Source: an uncultured Clostridia bacterium
GTDB lineage: Bacteria; Bacillota; Clostridia; Christensenellales; Pumilibacteraceae
DNA: 56,967 nucleotides
Assembly (NCBI GenBank): GCA_947086925.1
Contig: CAMUAL010000007.1
Location: 1 to 56,967 of the forward strand
Reading direction: 5' to 3'
Below, one piece after another: positions 16,575-24,828 of this stretch; the first letter of the stretch is position 1; every line of letters starts with the position of its first letter. Below the pieces are notes generated by a model. The model was not told the origin of the DNA, ran no database searches, and saw only the letters and a list, made by a program, of their open reading frames with translations. The translations under genes and the position numbers were made by a program.

Positions 16575-19500
16575 ATGGCAAAATATCGAATAGGGCTTGA
16601 CGTAGGCTCTACCACAATAAAAACAGCCGTTTTGGACATGAACGGCAATCTTTTGTATTCGAGTTACGACAGACATTACTCGGATATTAAAGCCACGCTT
16701 ACGGAAGTGCTGAGTAAAGTTTTAAACCGCTACGACGATTTCACCGCAATGGTAACGGGCAGCGGCGGCATATCCGTTTCGGAATGGCTCGGAATACCGT
16801 TTATTCAGGAAGTTATAGCGGGCGTAGAGGCAATCAAACTGCTTATTCCCGAAACCGACGTTGCAATAGAACTCGGCGGCGAGGACGCTAAAATCACATA
16901 TCTCAAAGGCGGCATAGAGCAACGCATGAACGGAACATGCGCGGGCGGTACGGGCGCGTTTATCGACCAAATGGCAAGTCTGCTTAACACCGACGCATCG
17001 GGGCTTAACGAGCTTGCGAAAGAATACACGATTTTATACCCCATAGCCTCACGTTGCGGAGTGTTTGCAAAAAGCGACATTCAGCCGCTTATTAACGACG
17101 GCGCGAAAAAACCCGACATTGCGGCATCGGTTTTTCAGTCGGTTGTAAATCAGACGATTTCGGGGCTTGCGTGCGGAAAACCCATCCGCGGAAACGTGGC
17201 GTTTTTGGGCGGACCTCTGCACTTTTTAACCGAGCTCGGCAAACGATTTACCGAAACTCTCAAACCCGAAAAGGCTATCTTCCCCGAAAACAGTCAGGTG
17301 TTTAACGCAATCGGCGCGGCGGTTTCGGGCAAAGAAGTATTCGAATCGGCTGACTTACTTACAAAACTTGCCGAACTTAAAAACAAAGATTCGCATGAAG
17401 TAGAGCGTTTGCCCGCTCTTTTCTCGTCGCAAAAGGAATTGGAAGAATTTCGTGCTCGGCACGCGAAAACAAAGATTCCGTTTGCCGATATTAAAACTCA
17501 TAAAGGACCTTGCTATCTCGGAATCGACGCAGGTTCAACCACCACAAAGGCGGCTCTTATAAACGAGGACGGCGCACTTTTGTATTCGTGGTACGGCAGT
17601 AACAGCGGCGACCCGCTTAAATGTATAGTCGCGGTGCTCAAAGAAATATATTCCCTGCTTCCCGACGGCGCGTTTATAGGGCGCAGTACGATAACGGGAT
17701 ACGGCGAAAGCATGATAAAATCCGCCCTTCACATCGACGCGGGCGAAATCGAAACAATGGCGCACCAAACGGCAAGCAACGCAATACTCCCCGGTGTGGA
17801 ATTCATACTCGATATAGGCGGGCAGGATATGAAATGCCTGCGAATCAAAAACGGCGTTATAAACGACATATTATTAAATGAGGCTTGCTCGTCTGGGTGC
17901 GGAAGTTTTATAGAAACATTTGCGCGCGCGCTCGGTCTTACTGCCGAAGAATTTGCTAAAAAGGGACTCGAATCGTCGTCGCCCGTAGACCTCGGAAGTC
18001 GCTGTACGGTGTTTATGAACTCGCGCGTAAAACAGGCTCAAAAAGAGGGCGCGACCGTTGCCGACATATCGGCGGGGCTTGCCTACTCGGTTGTAAAAAA
18101 CGCTCTGTTCAAAGTTATAAAACTGCGCGACAGCAGTCAAATGGGCGAAAAAGTTATCGTGCAGGGCGGCACGTTTTTAAACGAATCGGTACTGCGTGCG
18201 TTCGAGCTTGTATCGGGGCGCGAAGTCGTTCGACCCGATAAGGCGGGGTTAATGGGGGCTTACGGCGGCGCAATACTCAGCCGCAACAATTATTCGGGCG
18301 GCGAAAGTACGCTTCTCAAAGCGCATGAGCTTGACGGATTTTCGGTTAGCAAACAAAGCCGCAGATGCGGAAAATGCGGCAACAACTGCCTGCTTACCGT
18401 ATCGAAATTCAACGACGGAAAAGAGTATATAACGGGCAACCGTTGCGAAAAAGGCGCGGGCGAAACTGCGGAAAAAACCGACCTTCCGCCCAACCTTTTC
18501 GCAAGCAAGTACAAGCGTCTGTTTTCTTACTACAAACCTCTCGACGAGGACAAAGCGCGTCGCGGCAAAGTGGGAATCCCACGCGTACTGAATATTTACG
18601 AAAATTACCCGTTTTGGTTCACGTTCTTTACCGACTTGGGGTATCGCGTGGAATTAAGCCCGCGTTCAAGCCGCGCGGTTTACGATTTTGGCATAGACAC
18701 CATGCCGAGCGAATCGGTGTGCTACCCCGCAAAACTCGTGCACGGTCACATTACTTCGCTTGTAAAAAAAGGCGTTAAATTCATATTCTATCCTTGTCTG
18801 CCGTACGAAATGATTGAAGACGAGCGAGCGGACAACCATTATAACTGCCCCGTTGTGGGAACGTATCCCGAAGTTATACGCAACAACATGACCGAAGTGT
18901 TCGGTTCCGACGTTAAATTCATGTCGCCGTTTCTGCCGATAGCTACCCCCGACCGCCTTATAAAGCGGCTTGCGGAAGAATTTCCCGAAATTCCCGTAAA
19001 AGAAATCAAACGGGCGGTACATAAGGCTTACGCCGAAAACGAAAAGTTTAAAAGCGATTTGCGGCGCGAGGGCGAACAGACGGTGGAATATCTGCGCAAG
19101 ACGGGCAAACACGGAATAGTACTTGCTGGGCGTCCCTATCACCTCGACCCCGAAATAAACCACGGCATACCCGAAATGATAAACGCGTACGGATTTGCGG
19201 TGCTTACCGAGGACAGTATCTGCCACCTAAGCCGCGTTAAGCGTCCTATTCGCGTAGTAGACCAATGGATGTATCATTCGCGTCTTTATTCCGCCGCCGA
19301 ATACGTGCGCACAAGCGATTGTCTTGACCTTGTGCAATTAAACTCGTTCGGTTGCGGACTCGACGCCGTTACAACCGATCAAGTGCAAGAACTTTTGGAT
19401 GCGGCGGGCAAAATTTATACGGTGCTTAAAATAGACGAAGTAAACAATCTCGGCGCGGCAAGAATACGCGTTCGTTCGCTTATGGCGGTGCTTGAAGAAC

Positions 19501-20846
19501 GCACTCGGCGAAATATTCACGCGCCTAAAAGCGTACCCGCAGGAGCGGAGCGCATACTGTTTACCAAAGACATGAAGTCTAACTACACTATTATCGCACC
19601 GCAGATTTCCCCTATTCACTTAAACGTGTTAGAACACGCACTGCACAAATTCGGATATAACATTAAGGTACTGCCCGAAAGCAACACTGCCGTTGAAACA
19701 GGTTTGAAATACGTTAATAACGACGCATGCTACCCCACTATTTTAACTGTCGGACAGGTTATAGATGCGCTTATGAGCGGCAACTACAACCTTAACCGAA
19801 CTGCGGTAATGATTACTCAAACGGGCGGAGGGTGCCGCGCAACCAACTATATTGCAATGCTTCGCAAGGCGTTAAAGCAAGCGAATATGGGACAAGTTCC
19901 CGTGGTTTCGCTGAATTTTGCGGGACTCGAAAAAAATCCCGGATTCAAGATTACCATTCCGCTTATGCTTAACATGGTGTATGCGATTTTATACGGCGAT
20001 TTGTTTATGCGGTGTTTATACAAAGTGCGCCCGTACGAAAAGGTTGCGGGAAGCGCGAACGCAGTATACGAAAAGTGGAATAAAACCGTGTGCGAACAAA
20101 TGGAACGCGGCGACACCAAGTCGTTTAAGAAGAACGTAGCCGCAATCGTGCGCGATTTCGAGAACGTAGAAACTCTGAACACAGTTAAACCCAAGGTGGG
20201 AGTCGTAGGCGAAATTTTGGTTAAATTCCACCCCGGCGCAAACAACCACGCAGTTGAGCTTATAGAACGCGAAGGAGGCGAAGCGGTTGTTCCCGACCTT
20301 CTCGACTTCTTTATGTACTCGTTCTATAACGATACGATAAAACTCGAATTGTTAGACGGCAAGCGTAGCAAAAAATTCAAATCGGACTTTTACATATGGT
20401 TTATCGAACGCCTTAAAAAGCCCATGCTCAAAGCTCTTAAAGGAACTAAATTCGGCGCGCCCACCCACATTAAAAAAATGGCAAAGCTTGCAAGCGAAGT
20501 CGTATCGCTCGGAAACCTTGCGGGCGAAGGTTGGTTCTTAACCGCCGAAATGCTCGAACTTATGCACAGCGGCGCGACGAACATAATTTGCATGCAACCG
20601 TTCGCGTGCCTACCCAACCACGTAACGGGCAAAGGCGTTATGAAGGCTCTTAAAGCATACAACCCCGACGCAAACATAGTTGCGGTAGACTACGACCCCG
20701 GCGCAAGCGAAGTAAATCAAATAAACCGCATAAAGCTTATGATGAGCGTTGCCTTTTCGCGGCTTAAAGGCGAGAACGCGCAAAAAATTCCCGACGACGT
20801 TACGGAAGAATCCCTGCACTGCGCCGCCGCCACAAAAAACGAATAA
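16575..20846 (+). CDS. Acyl-CoA dehydratase activase-related protein (tandem BadF/HgdC-type ATPase domains plus DUF2229-type region)
   Basis: 1423 aa. Two ASKHA-fold ATPase modules in tandem: YRIGLDVGSTTIKTAVLD at the N-terminus and YLGIDAGSTTTKAALI near residue 315. Each is followed by the Cys-containing activase segment (NGTCAGGTGAFIDQMA; NEACSSGCGSFIETFA) where HgdC/BcrA-type proteins bind a bridging 4Fe-4S cluster. The remainder (from about 600) is the dehydratase-subunit-like region with conserved Cys residues (ESVCYPAKLVHGH; NNDACYPTILTVGQ; QPFACLPNHVTGKG). Large fusions like this are common in anaerobic Firmicutes and are thought to be ATP-driven redox activators; substrate unknown. 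ATG at 16575 is chosen because it has GAGGTAAT upstream and starts the ATPase domain directly. No dehydratase subunits are adjacent. Confidence 0.88.
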   Translation: MAKYRIGLDVGSTTIKTAVLDMNGNLLYSSYDRHYSDIKATLTEVLSKVLNRYDDFTAMVTGSGGISVSEWLGIPFIQEVIAGVEAIKLLIPETDVAIELGGEDAKITYLKGGIEQRMNGTCAGGTGAFIDQMASLLNTDASGLNELAKEYTILYPIASRCGVFAKSDIQPLINDGAKKPDIAASVFQSVVNQTISGLACGKPIRGNVAFLGGPLHFLTELGKRFTETLKPEKAIFPENSQVFNAIGAAVSGKEVFESADLLTKLAELKNKDSHEVERLPALFSSQKELEEFRARHAKTKIPFADIKTHKGPCYLGIDAGSTTTKAALINEDGALLYSWYGSNSGDPLKCIVAVLKEIYSLLPDGAFIGRSTITGYGESMIKSALHIDAGEIETMAHQTASNAILPGVEFILDIGGQDMKCLRIKNGVINDILLNEACSSGCGSFIETFARALGLTAEEFAKKGLESSSPVDLGSRCTVFMNSRVKQAQKEGATVADISAGLAYSVVKNALFKVIKLRDSSQMGEKVIVQGGTFLNESVLRAFELVSGREVVRPDKAGLMGAYGGAILSRNNYSGGESTLLKAHELDGFSVSKQSRRCGKCGNNCLLTVSKFNDGKEYITGNRCEKGAGETAEKTDLPPNLFASKYKRLFSYYKPLDEDKARRGKVGIPRVLNIYENYPFWFTFFTDLGYRVELSPRSSRAVYDFGIDTMPSESVCYPAKLVHGHITSLVKKGVKFIFYPCLPYEMIEDERADNHYNCPVVGTYPEVIRNNMTEVFGSDVKFMSPFLPIATPDRLIKRLAEEFPEIPVKEIKRAVHKAYAENEKFKSDLRREGEQTVEYLRKTGKHGIVLAGRPYHLDPEINHGIPEMINAYGFAVLTEDSICHLSRVKRPIRVVDQWMYHSRLYSAAEYVRTSDCLDLVQLNSFGCGLDAVTTDQVQELLDAAGKIYTVLKIDEVNNLGAARIRVRSLMAVLEERTRRNIHAPKSVPAGAERILFTKDMKSNYTIIAPQISPIHLNVLEHALHKFGYNIKVLPESNTAVETGLKYVNNDACYPTILTVGQVIDALMSGNYNLNRTAVMITQTGGGCRATNYIAMLRKALKQANMGQVPVVSLNFAGLEKNPGFKITIPLMLNMVYAILYGDLFMRCLYKVRPYEKVAGSANAVYEKWNKTVCEQMERGDTKSFKKNVAAIVRDFENVETLNTVKPKVGVVGEILVKFHPGANNHAVELIEREGGEAVVPDLLDFFMYSFYNDTIKLELLDGKRSKKFKSDFYIWFIERLKKPMLKALKGTKFGAPTHIKKMAKLASEVVSLGNLAGEGWFLTAEMLELMHSGATNIICMQPFACLPNHVTGKGVMKALKAYNPDANIVAVDYDPGASEVNQINRIKLMMSVAFSRLKGENAQKIPDDVTEESLHCAAATKNE

Positions 20847-20862
20847 ATTCATTAAAACAACC

Positions 20863-20899
20863 AAAAGAGTCTTGCGTGTTCTTGCAAGACTCTTTTTTT
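20863..20899. terminator. Bidirectional terminator between convergent genes
   Basis: Arms AAAAGAGTCTTGC and GCAAGACTCTTTT around a short loop, with a T-run on the plus strand and matching A-run. Serves the plus-strand activase-like gene and probably the minus-strand amidohydrolase. Confidence 0.88.
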
Positions 20900-20934
20900 A
20901 TGATTTTTTTATTTATCGTGATTTTATATTACGG

Positions 20935-21723
20935 TTAAAGTTCCAAAAGATTTTCGGCGTTACCGCCCATGATTTTGTTTAACAGCTCGGAGTCGCATAT
21001 TCGGGACTGCGTAATAATTACGTCGTGCATTTGACTTTGCCACGGGCTATCCGTGCCGAAAAGAATTTTGGAGTTGTCATGCTCCGACAACAATCGTTTT
21101 AATTGTTCATCGGTAAGCAAACATAAAGCATACGAAGTGTCAACGTATACATCGGTGCCGCAAACATATTCAAACACGCCGTCCCACATTCCCTGTCCGC
21201 CGAGGTGCGCACCCACTATCTTTGCCCCTTTAAAGTCGCGCACTACCTTTGCAAACTTTTCGGGAGCACATTTATATTCGCGTATGTCCAAATCCATTCC
21301 GCAGTGAAACAGCAAAATAAAGCCCATAGCGGCGGCTTTTTCGTATATGCCGTACATTTTTTTATCGTCTACTTCGAAGTCCTGAAAATCGGGGTGAAAT
21401 TTGATTCCCTTAATTCCCGCGGCATTAAGGCGCGCAAGCTCCGCCGTTATATTTTCGTAATCGGGATGCACCGAGCCGAACGGAATAAACTCGTCTTGCT
21501 CGGCTAAGCTTATTGCAAAATCGTTTACGTTCGGAGTCTGTCGCGCGTTGGTTGCAATGTTCAGTACTACCGACTTATTTATTCCCGCATCGCGCATAGA
21601 ACGGCTTAAATCCGCCACAGTGCCGTTTAAAACGGGCGGATACTGCGAAACGGAAGCCAAATTCCCCATAGCTTTGGGCGCAAGGAAATCGGGAAAACAG
21701 TGCGTATGAAAATCGATAATCAT
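20935..21723 (-). CDS. Amidohydrolase-family metal-dependent hydrolase (TIM barrel)
   Basis: 262 aa from the ATG at 21723. Begins IIDFHTHCFPD, where the HxH metal ligands sit at the end of strand 1; later segments GIKFHPDFQDF, LFHCGM, VGAHLGG and FGTDSPW carry the remaining conserved His and Asp ligands of the COG2159 type. Substrate unknown; relatives include decarboxylases and lactonases. The ATG two codons upstream is possible, but the promoter (TTGACA-17-TAAAAT) ends exactly 6 nt before the chosen ATG and no Shine-Dalgarno exists, so a leaderless start is more likely. Confidence 0.85.
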   Translation of the reverse strand: MIIDFHTHCFPDFLAPKAMGNLASVSQYPPVLNGTVADLSRSMRDAGINKSVVLNIATNARQTPNVNDFAISLAEQDEFIPFGSVHPDYENITAELARLNAAGIKGIKFHPDFQDFEVDDKKMYGIYEKAAAMGFILLFHCGMDLDIREYKCAPEKFAKVVRDFKGAKIVGAHLGGQGMWDGVFEYVCGTDVYVDTSYALCLLTDEQLKRLLSEHDNSKILFGTDSPWQSQMHDVIITQSRICDSELLNKIMGGNAENLLEL

Positions 21724-21729
21724 AAGCAT

Positions 21730-21758
21730 ATTTTAATACTTAATAGGTAATTTGTCAA
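21730..21758 (-). promoter_or_regulatory. Leaderless promoter of the amidohydrolase
   Basis: TTGACA (21758-21753), 17-nt spacer, TAAAAT (21735-21730), 6 nt to the ATG at 21723. Confidence 0.7.
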
Positions 21759-21857
21759 ATACGGATTTTTAATTGCTAATTATAACCGCTATATGTTGAC
21801 TAAATAATGAAAATACTGTATAATATAACGGTATTTTTATTTTCGGAGGTTTGTATT

Positions 21858-23132
21858 ATGTCCGTTACCGCACTTGTCGGCGCACAATGGGGCGACGAAG
21901 GAAAAGGCAAGGTTATAGATATTTTATCGGAAAAGTCCGACATGGTTGTTCGCGCTCAGGGCGGCAACAATGCAGGTCATACCGTGGTTGCGGACGGCAA
22001 AGTTTACAAGCTCCGCTTAATACCGAGCGGTATTCTTTACAAAAACACGATGTGCGTTGTTGGCAACGGCGTTGTAATCGACCCAGGTGTAATATTATCG
22101 GAAATCGACGACCTTAAAAGCAAAGGCGTTGACGTTTCGCACCTTAAAATAGATGCACGGGCGCACGTGATTCTGCCTTACCATATTGCGCTCGACGAGC
22201 TTAGCGAAAAGGCACGCGGAGCCGCCGATATAGGCACGACAAAACGCGGAATAGGACCTTGCTACATGGATAAAGCCGAGCGAATCGGCATACGTATGTG
22301 CGACCTTATAAACAACGAAACATTCCGCGAAAAGCTTAATCGCAACGTACAAATCAAAAACGATATAATAGTTAAAATTTACGGCGGCTCGCCCGTATCG
22401 TTCGATAAAATTTACGCCGACTACACCGAGTACGCAAAGCGACTCGCTCCCCACGTGTGCGACACTTCGGTGCTTGTGTACAACGCAATCAAGGAAGGCA
22501 AAAACGTGCTGTTCGAGGGAGCGCAAGGCGCGCTACTCGACTTAGACGTAGGCACTTACCCGTATGTAACAAGTTCGCACCCCATTTCGGGCGGATTCTG
22601 CATAGGCGCGGGCGTAGGTCCCACTCTTATTAAAGAATGTCTCGGAATTGCAAAAGCGTATACCACCCGCGTAGGCAAAGGTCCGTTCCCTACCGAACTT
22701 GACGACGAAGTGGGCGAGCAGATTCGCAAAGTGGGCGCGGAATTCGGAACGGTTACGGGTCGCCCGCGCAGATGCGGTTGGCTCGACGCCGTAATTCTGA
22801 GATTTGCGGTGCGCGTAAACGGACTTACCGGAATCGCACTAAATAAGCTCGATACTCTTACGGGGCTTAAAACGCTTAAAATTTGCGTAGGCTACAACAA
22901 AAACGGACAGCGTATTAACGACTTCCCCTCCGATATTGCCGACTTGGAGGGATGCGAACCGATTTACGAAGAATACGAAGGTTGGACGCAGGATATTTCA
23001 AACGCAAAGAGTCTTAAAGACTTACCCAAAGCCGCGGTTACCTACTTAAAAGCGGTTGAAAAGCTTATCGACTGCCCCGTTAAAATGGTAGGCGTAGGTC
23101 CCGACCGCACGCAGAACTTTATCGTAAAATAG
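21858..23132 (+). CDS. purA: Adenylosuccinate synthetase
   Basis: Joins IMP and aspartate with GTP to form adenylosuccinate, the first step from IMP to AMP. The signature GAQWGDEGKGKVID is at residues 7-20, with QGGNNAGHT following; GTTKRGIGPCYMDK, FEGAQGALLDLDVGTYPYVT and VGVGPDRTQ complete the family motifs. Length 424 aa is typical. The ATG at 21858 is supported by GGAGGT 7 nt upstream and by the domain start. Single gene with a shared terminator at its end. Confidence 0.97.
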   Translation: MSVTALVGAQWGDEGKGKVIDILSEKSDMVVRAQGGNNAGHTVVADGKVYKLRLIPSGILYKNTMCVVGNGVVIDPGVILSEIDDLKSKGVDVSHLKIDARAHVILPYHIALDELSEKARGAADIGTTKRGIGPCYMDKAERIGIRMCDLINNETFREKLNRNVQIKNDIIVKIYGGSPVSFDKIYADYTEYAKRLAPHVCDTSVLVYNAIKEGKNVLFEGAQGALLDLDVGTYPYVTSSHPISGGFCIGAGVGPTLIKECLGIAKAYTTRVGKGPFPTELDDEVGEQIRKVGAEFGTVTGRPRRCGWLDAVILRFAVRVNGLTGIALNKLDTLTGLKTLKICVGYNKNGQRINDFPSDIADLEGCEPIYEEYEGWTQDISNAKSLKDLPKAAVTYLKAVEKLIDCPVKMVGVGPDRTQNFIVK

Positions 23133-23164
23133 AAATTACGTTTTTTCGAGCTTAACCTAAAACA

Positions 23165-23203
23165 AAAACGGACGAAACACAACCGCAGTGTTCCGTCCGT
23201 TTA
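23165..23203. terminator. Bidirectional terminator between purA and the second pyrG
   Basis: Arms AAACGGACGaAACAC and GTGTTcCGTCCGTTT with a 7-base loop and a single A/C mismatch, between two convergent genes. Confidence 0.82.
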
Positions 23204-23220
23204 TATTATTCGGATAATTT

Positions 23221-24792
23221 TTACAAAATGCTCTTACCGATAAATTCCGTAATAAGCGGGTGAGGACTATCGGGGCGGGATTTAAATTCGGGATGATAAA
23301 GTACTCCTATATAGAATTTGTGTCCGCTAAGTTCGAACGCGTCGATGTAATCGCCATTGCGCGATTTTGCCGAGAATACCAAACCGTGCTTACTAAGCGG
23401 CTCTATAATCTGCGCGTTAAATTCGTACTTGTGACGGTGACGCTCCGAAACGGAGTCTGCGCCGTAAATTTTATTCAGCATACTTCCCTTTTTAAGGTCG
23501 GAAATATACGCCCCTTTTCTGAACTGCGGCGCGTCGGCAGAAGAATACACCACGGGGTACGGCGTTTTGCGGTCAAATTCGGCACTGTTGGCTTTTTCCA
23601 TGCCGAAACTTCTTGCAAATTCCACGAGTCCCGCCTGTGCGCCCATGCCTATCATAAGCGTTGGTATATTGTTATTGCGGGCGAAACGCGCCGCATTCAC
23701 CTTGCCCTCGAATCCGCGTTCGCCGAATCCCGACGGAATAACTATACCGTTAAGGCTTGCAAGCTTATTAGCCGCGGCGGGAGTAATCTTTTCGCTTGAA
23801 ATCCAAACAATTTCCACCCCCGCGCCCGTGGCAATGCCGCTGTGTATAAGCGATTCGGTTAACGAAACGTAGGCGTCGTGCAAATCTACGTACTTGCCTA
23901 CAATGCCTATGCGCACCTTTTTGTCGCTGTTCTGAACTTGCACGTATCTGTTGCAGAAATCAAGCCACGACTTTAAGTCGGGTTCGCGTTCTTCGAGTTT
24001 AAGCTTGCGGATTGCGGCACGCGCAAGTCCGTCTTTTTCGAGTTCGAGCGGTATTGTGAATATGTTGTCGGTTGTTAAATTCTGAATAATGCAATCGGTA
24101 TCTACGTTGCAAAACAGCGCAAGCTTACGCTTGCTTTCGACGCCTATCGGATAATCGGAACGGCACACTATAATGTCGGGCTGAATACCCACGTTTTGCA
24201 ATTCCTTTACGCTGTGCTGAGTGGGTTTGGTTTTTTGCTCTCCGCTCATTTCGATATACGGAACGAGCGTAACGTGAATATAAATTACGTTGCCTTTGCC
24301 CGCTTCGCTTTTAAACTGTCGGATTGCTTCCAAAAACGGGTGACACTCTATATCGCCAACCGTACCGCCGATTTCGGTAATTATAATATCGCTGTCCGGC
24401 GTATCGAGGGAATATATGCGCTCTTTTATTTCGTTTGTGATGTGCGGCACAACCTGCACGGTACTGCCGTTATAGTATCCTTCGCGCTCTTTGGCTATAA
24501 CCGACGAATAAATCTGTCCGCTTGTAACGTCGTTCTTTATTCCGAGATTTTCGCCGAGCAAGCGTTCGTAATGCCCTACCACAAGGTCGACTTCGCCGCC
24601 GTCTTCGGTTACATACACTTCGCCGTGCTGATACGGACTGAGGTTAGACGTGTCTACGTTAAAATACGGGTCGAATTTTTGAAGCGTTACGCGGTAGCCG
24701 CGCGCTTTTAACAGCCGAGCCAAACTTGCGGCGGTTACGCCCTTGCCTAATCCCGACACAACTCCGCCGGTTACGAATATGAATTTAGCCAT
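23221..24792 (-). CDS. CTP synthase paralogue lacking the glutaminase cysteine
   Basis: 523 aa. The synthetase domain looks intact: GGVVSGLGKG P-loop, KFDPYFNVD, SPYQHGEVYVTEDGGEVD, SGEQKTKPTQHSVKEL. The class I amidotransferase domain is present but altered: where active enzymes have GICLGMQ, this one reads MIGMGAQ, so the nucleophile position (382, the same number as Cys382 in the first copy) is Gly, codon GGC at 23649-23647. The GGTMRLG-type loop is also lost (QFRKGAYI), although His500 and Glu502 (YHPEF) remain. It should not hydrolyse glutamine; it could use free ammonia, modulate the other CTP synthase, or have a new job. Shine-Dalgarno AGGAG. It lies 36 nt downstream of an RnlA-like nuclease gene on the same strand. 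Confidence 0.9.
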   Translation of the reverse strand: MAKFIFVTGGVVSGLGKGVTAASLARLLKARGYRVTLQKFDPYFNVDTSNLSPYQHGEVYVTEDGGEVDLVVGHYERLLGENLGIKNDVTSGQIYSSVIAKEREGYYNGSTVQVVPHITNEIKERIYSLDTPDSDIIITEIGGTVGDIECHPFLEAIRQFKSEAGKGNVIYIHVTLVPYIEMSGEQKTKPTQHSVKELQNVGIQPDIIVCRSDYPIGVESKRKLALFCNVDTDCIIQNLTTDNIFTIPLELEKDGLARAAIRKLKLEEREPDLKSWLDFCNRYVQVQNSDKKVRIGIVGKYVDLHDAYVSLTESLIHSGIATGAGVEIVWISSEKITPAAANKLASLNGIVIPSGFGERGFEGKVNAARFARNNNIPTLMIGMGAQAGLVEFARSFGMEKANSAEFDRKTPYPVVYSSADAPQFRKGAYISDLKKGSMLNKIYGADSVSERHRHKYEFNAQIIEPLSKHGLVFSAKSRNGDYIDAFELSGHKFYIGVLYHPEFKSRPDSPHPLITEFIGKSIL

Positions 24793-24828
24793 AGCTTTTC
24801 TCCTGTGTTAATAAACTTTTGCCGCGCC

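Noticed and set aside
19..24792. The two CTP synthase genes might be one gene duplicated by misassembly
   Set aside because: They differ throughout the protein, including the catalytic position 382 and loop sequences, and have different neighbours, so they are distinct paralogues.
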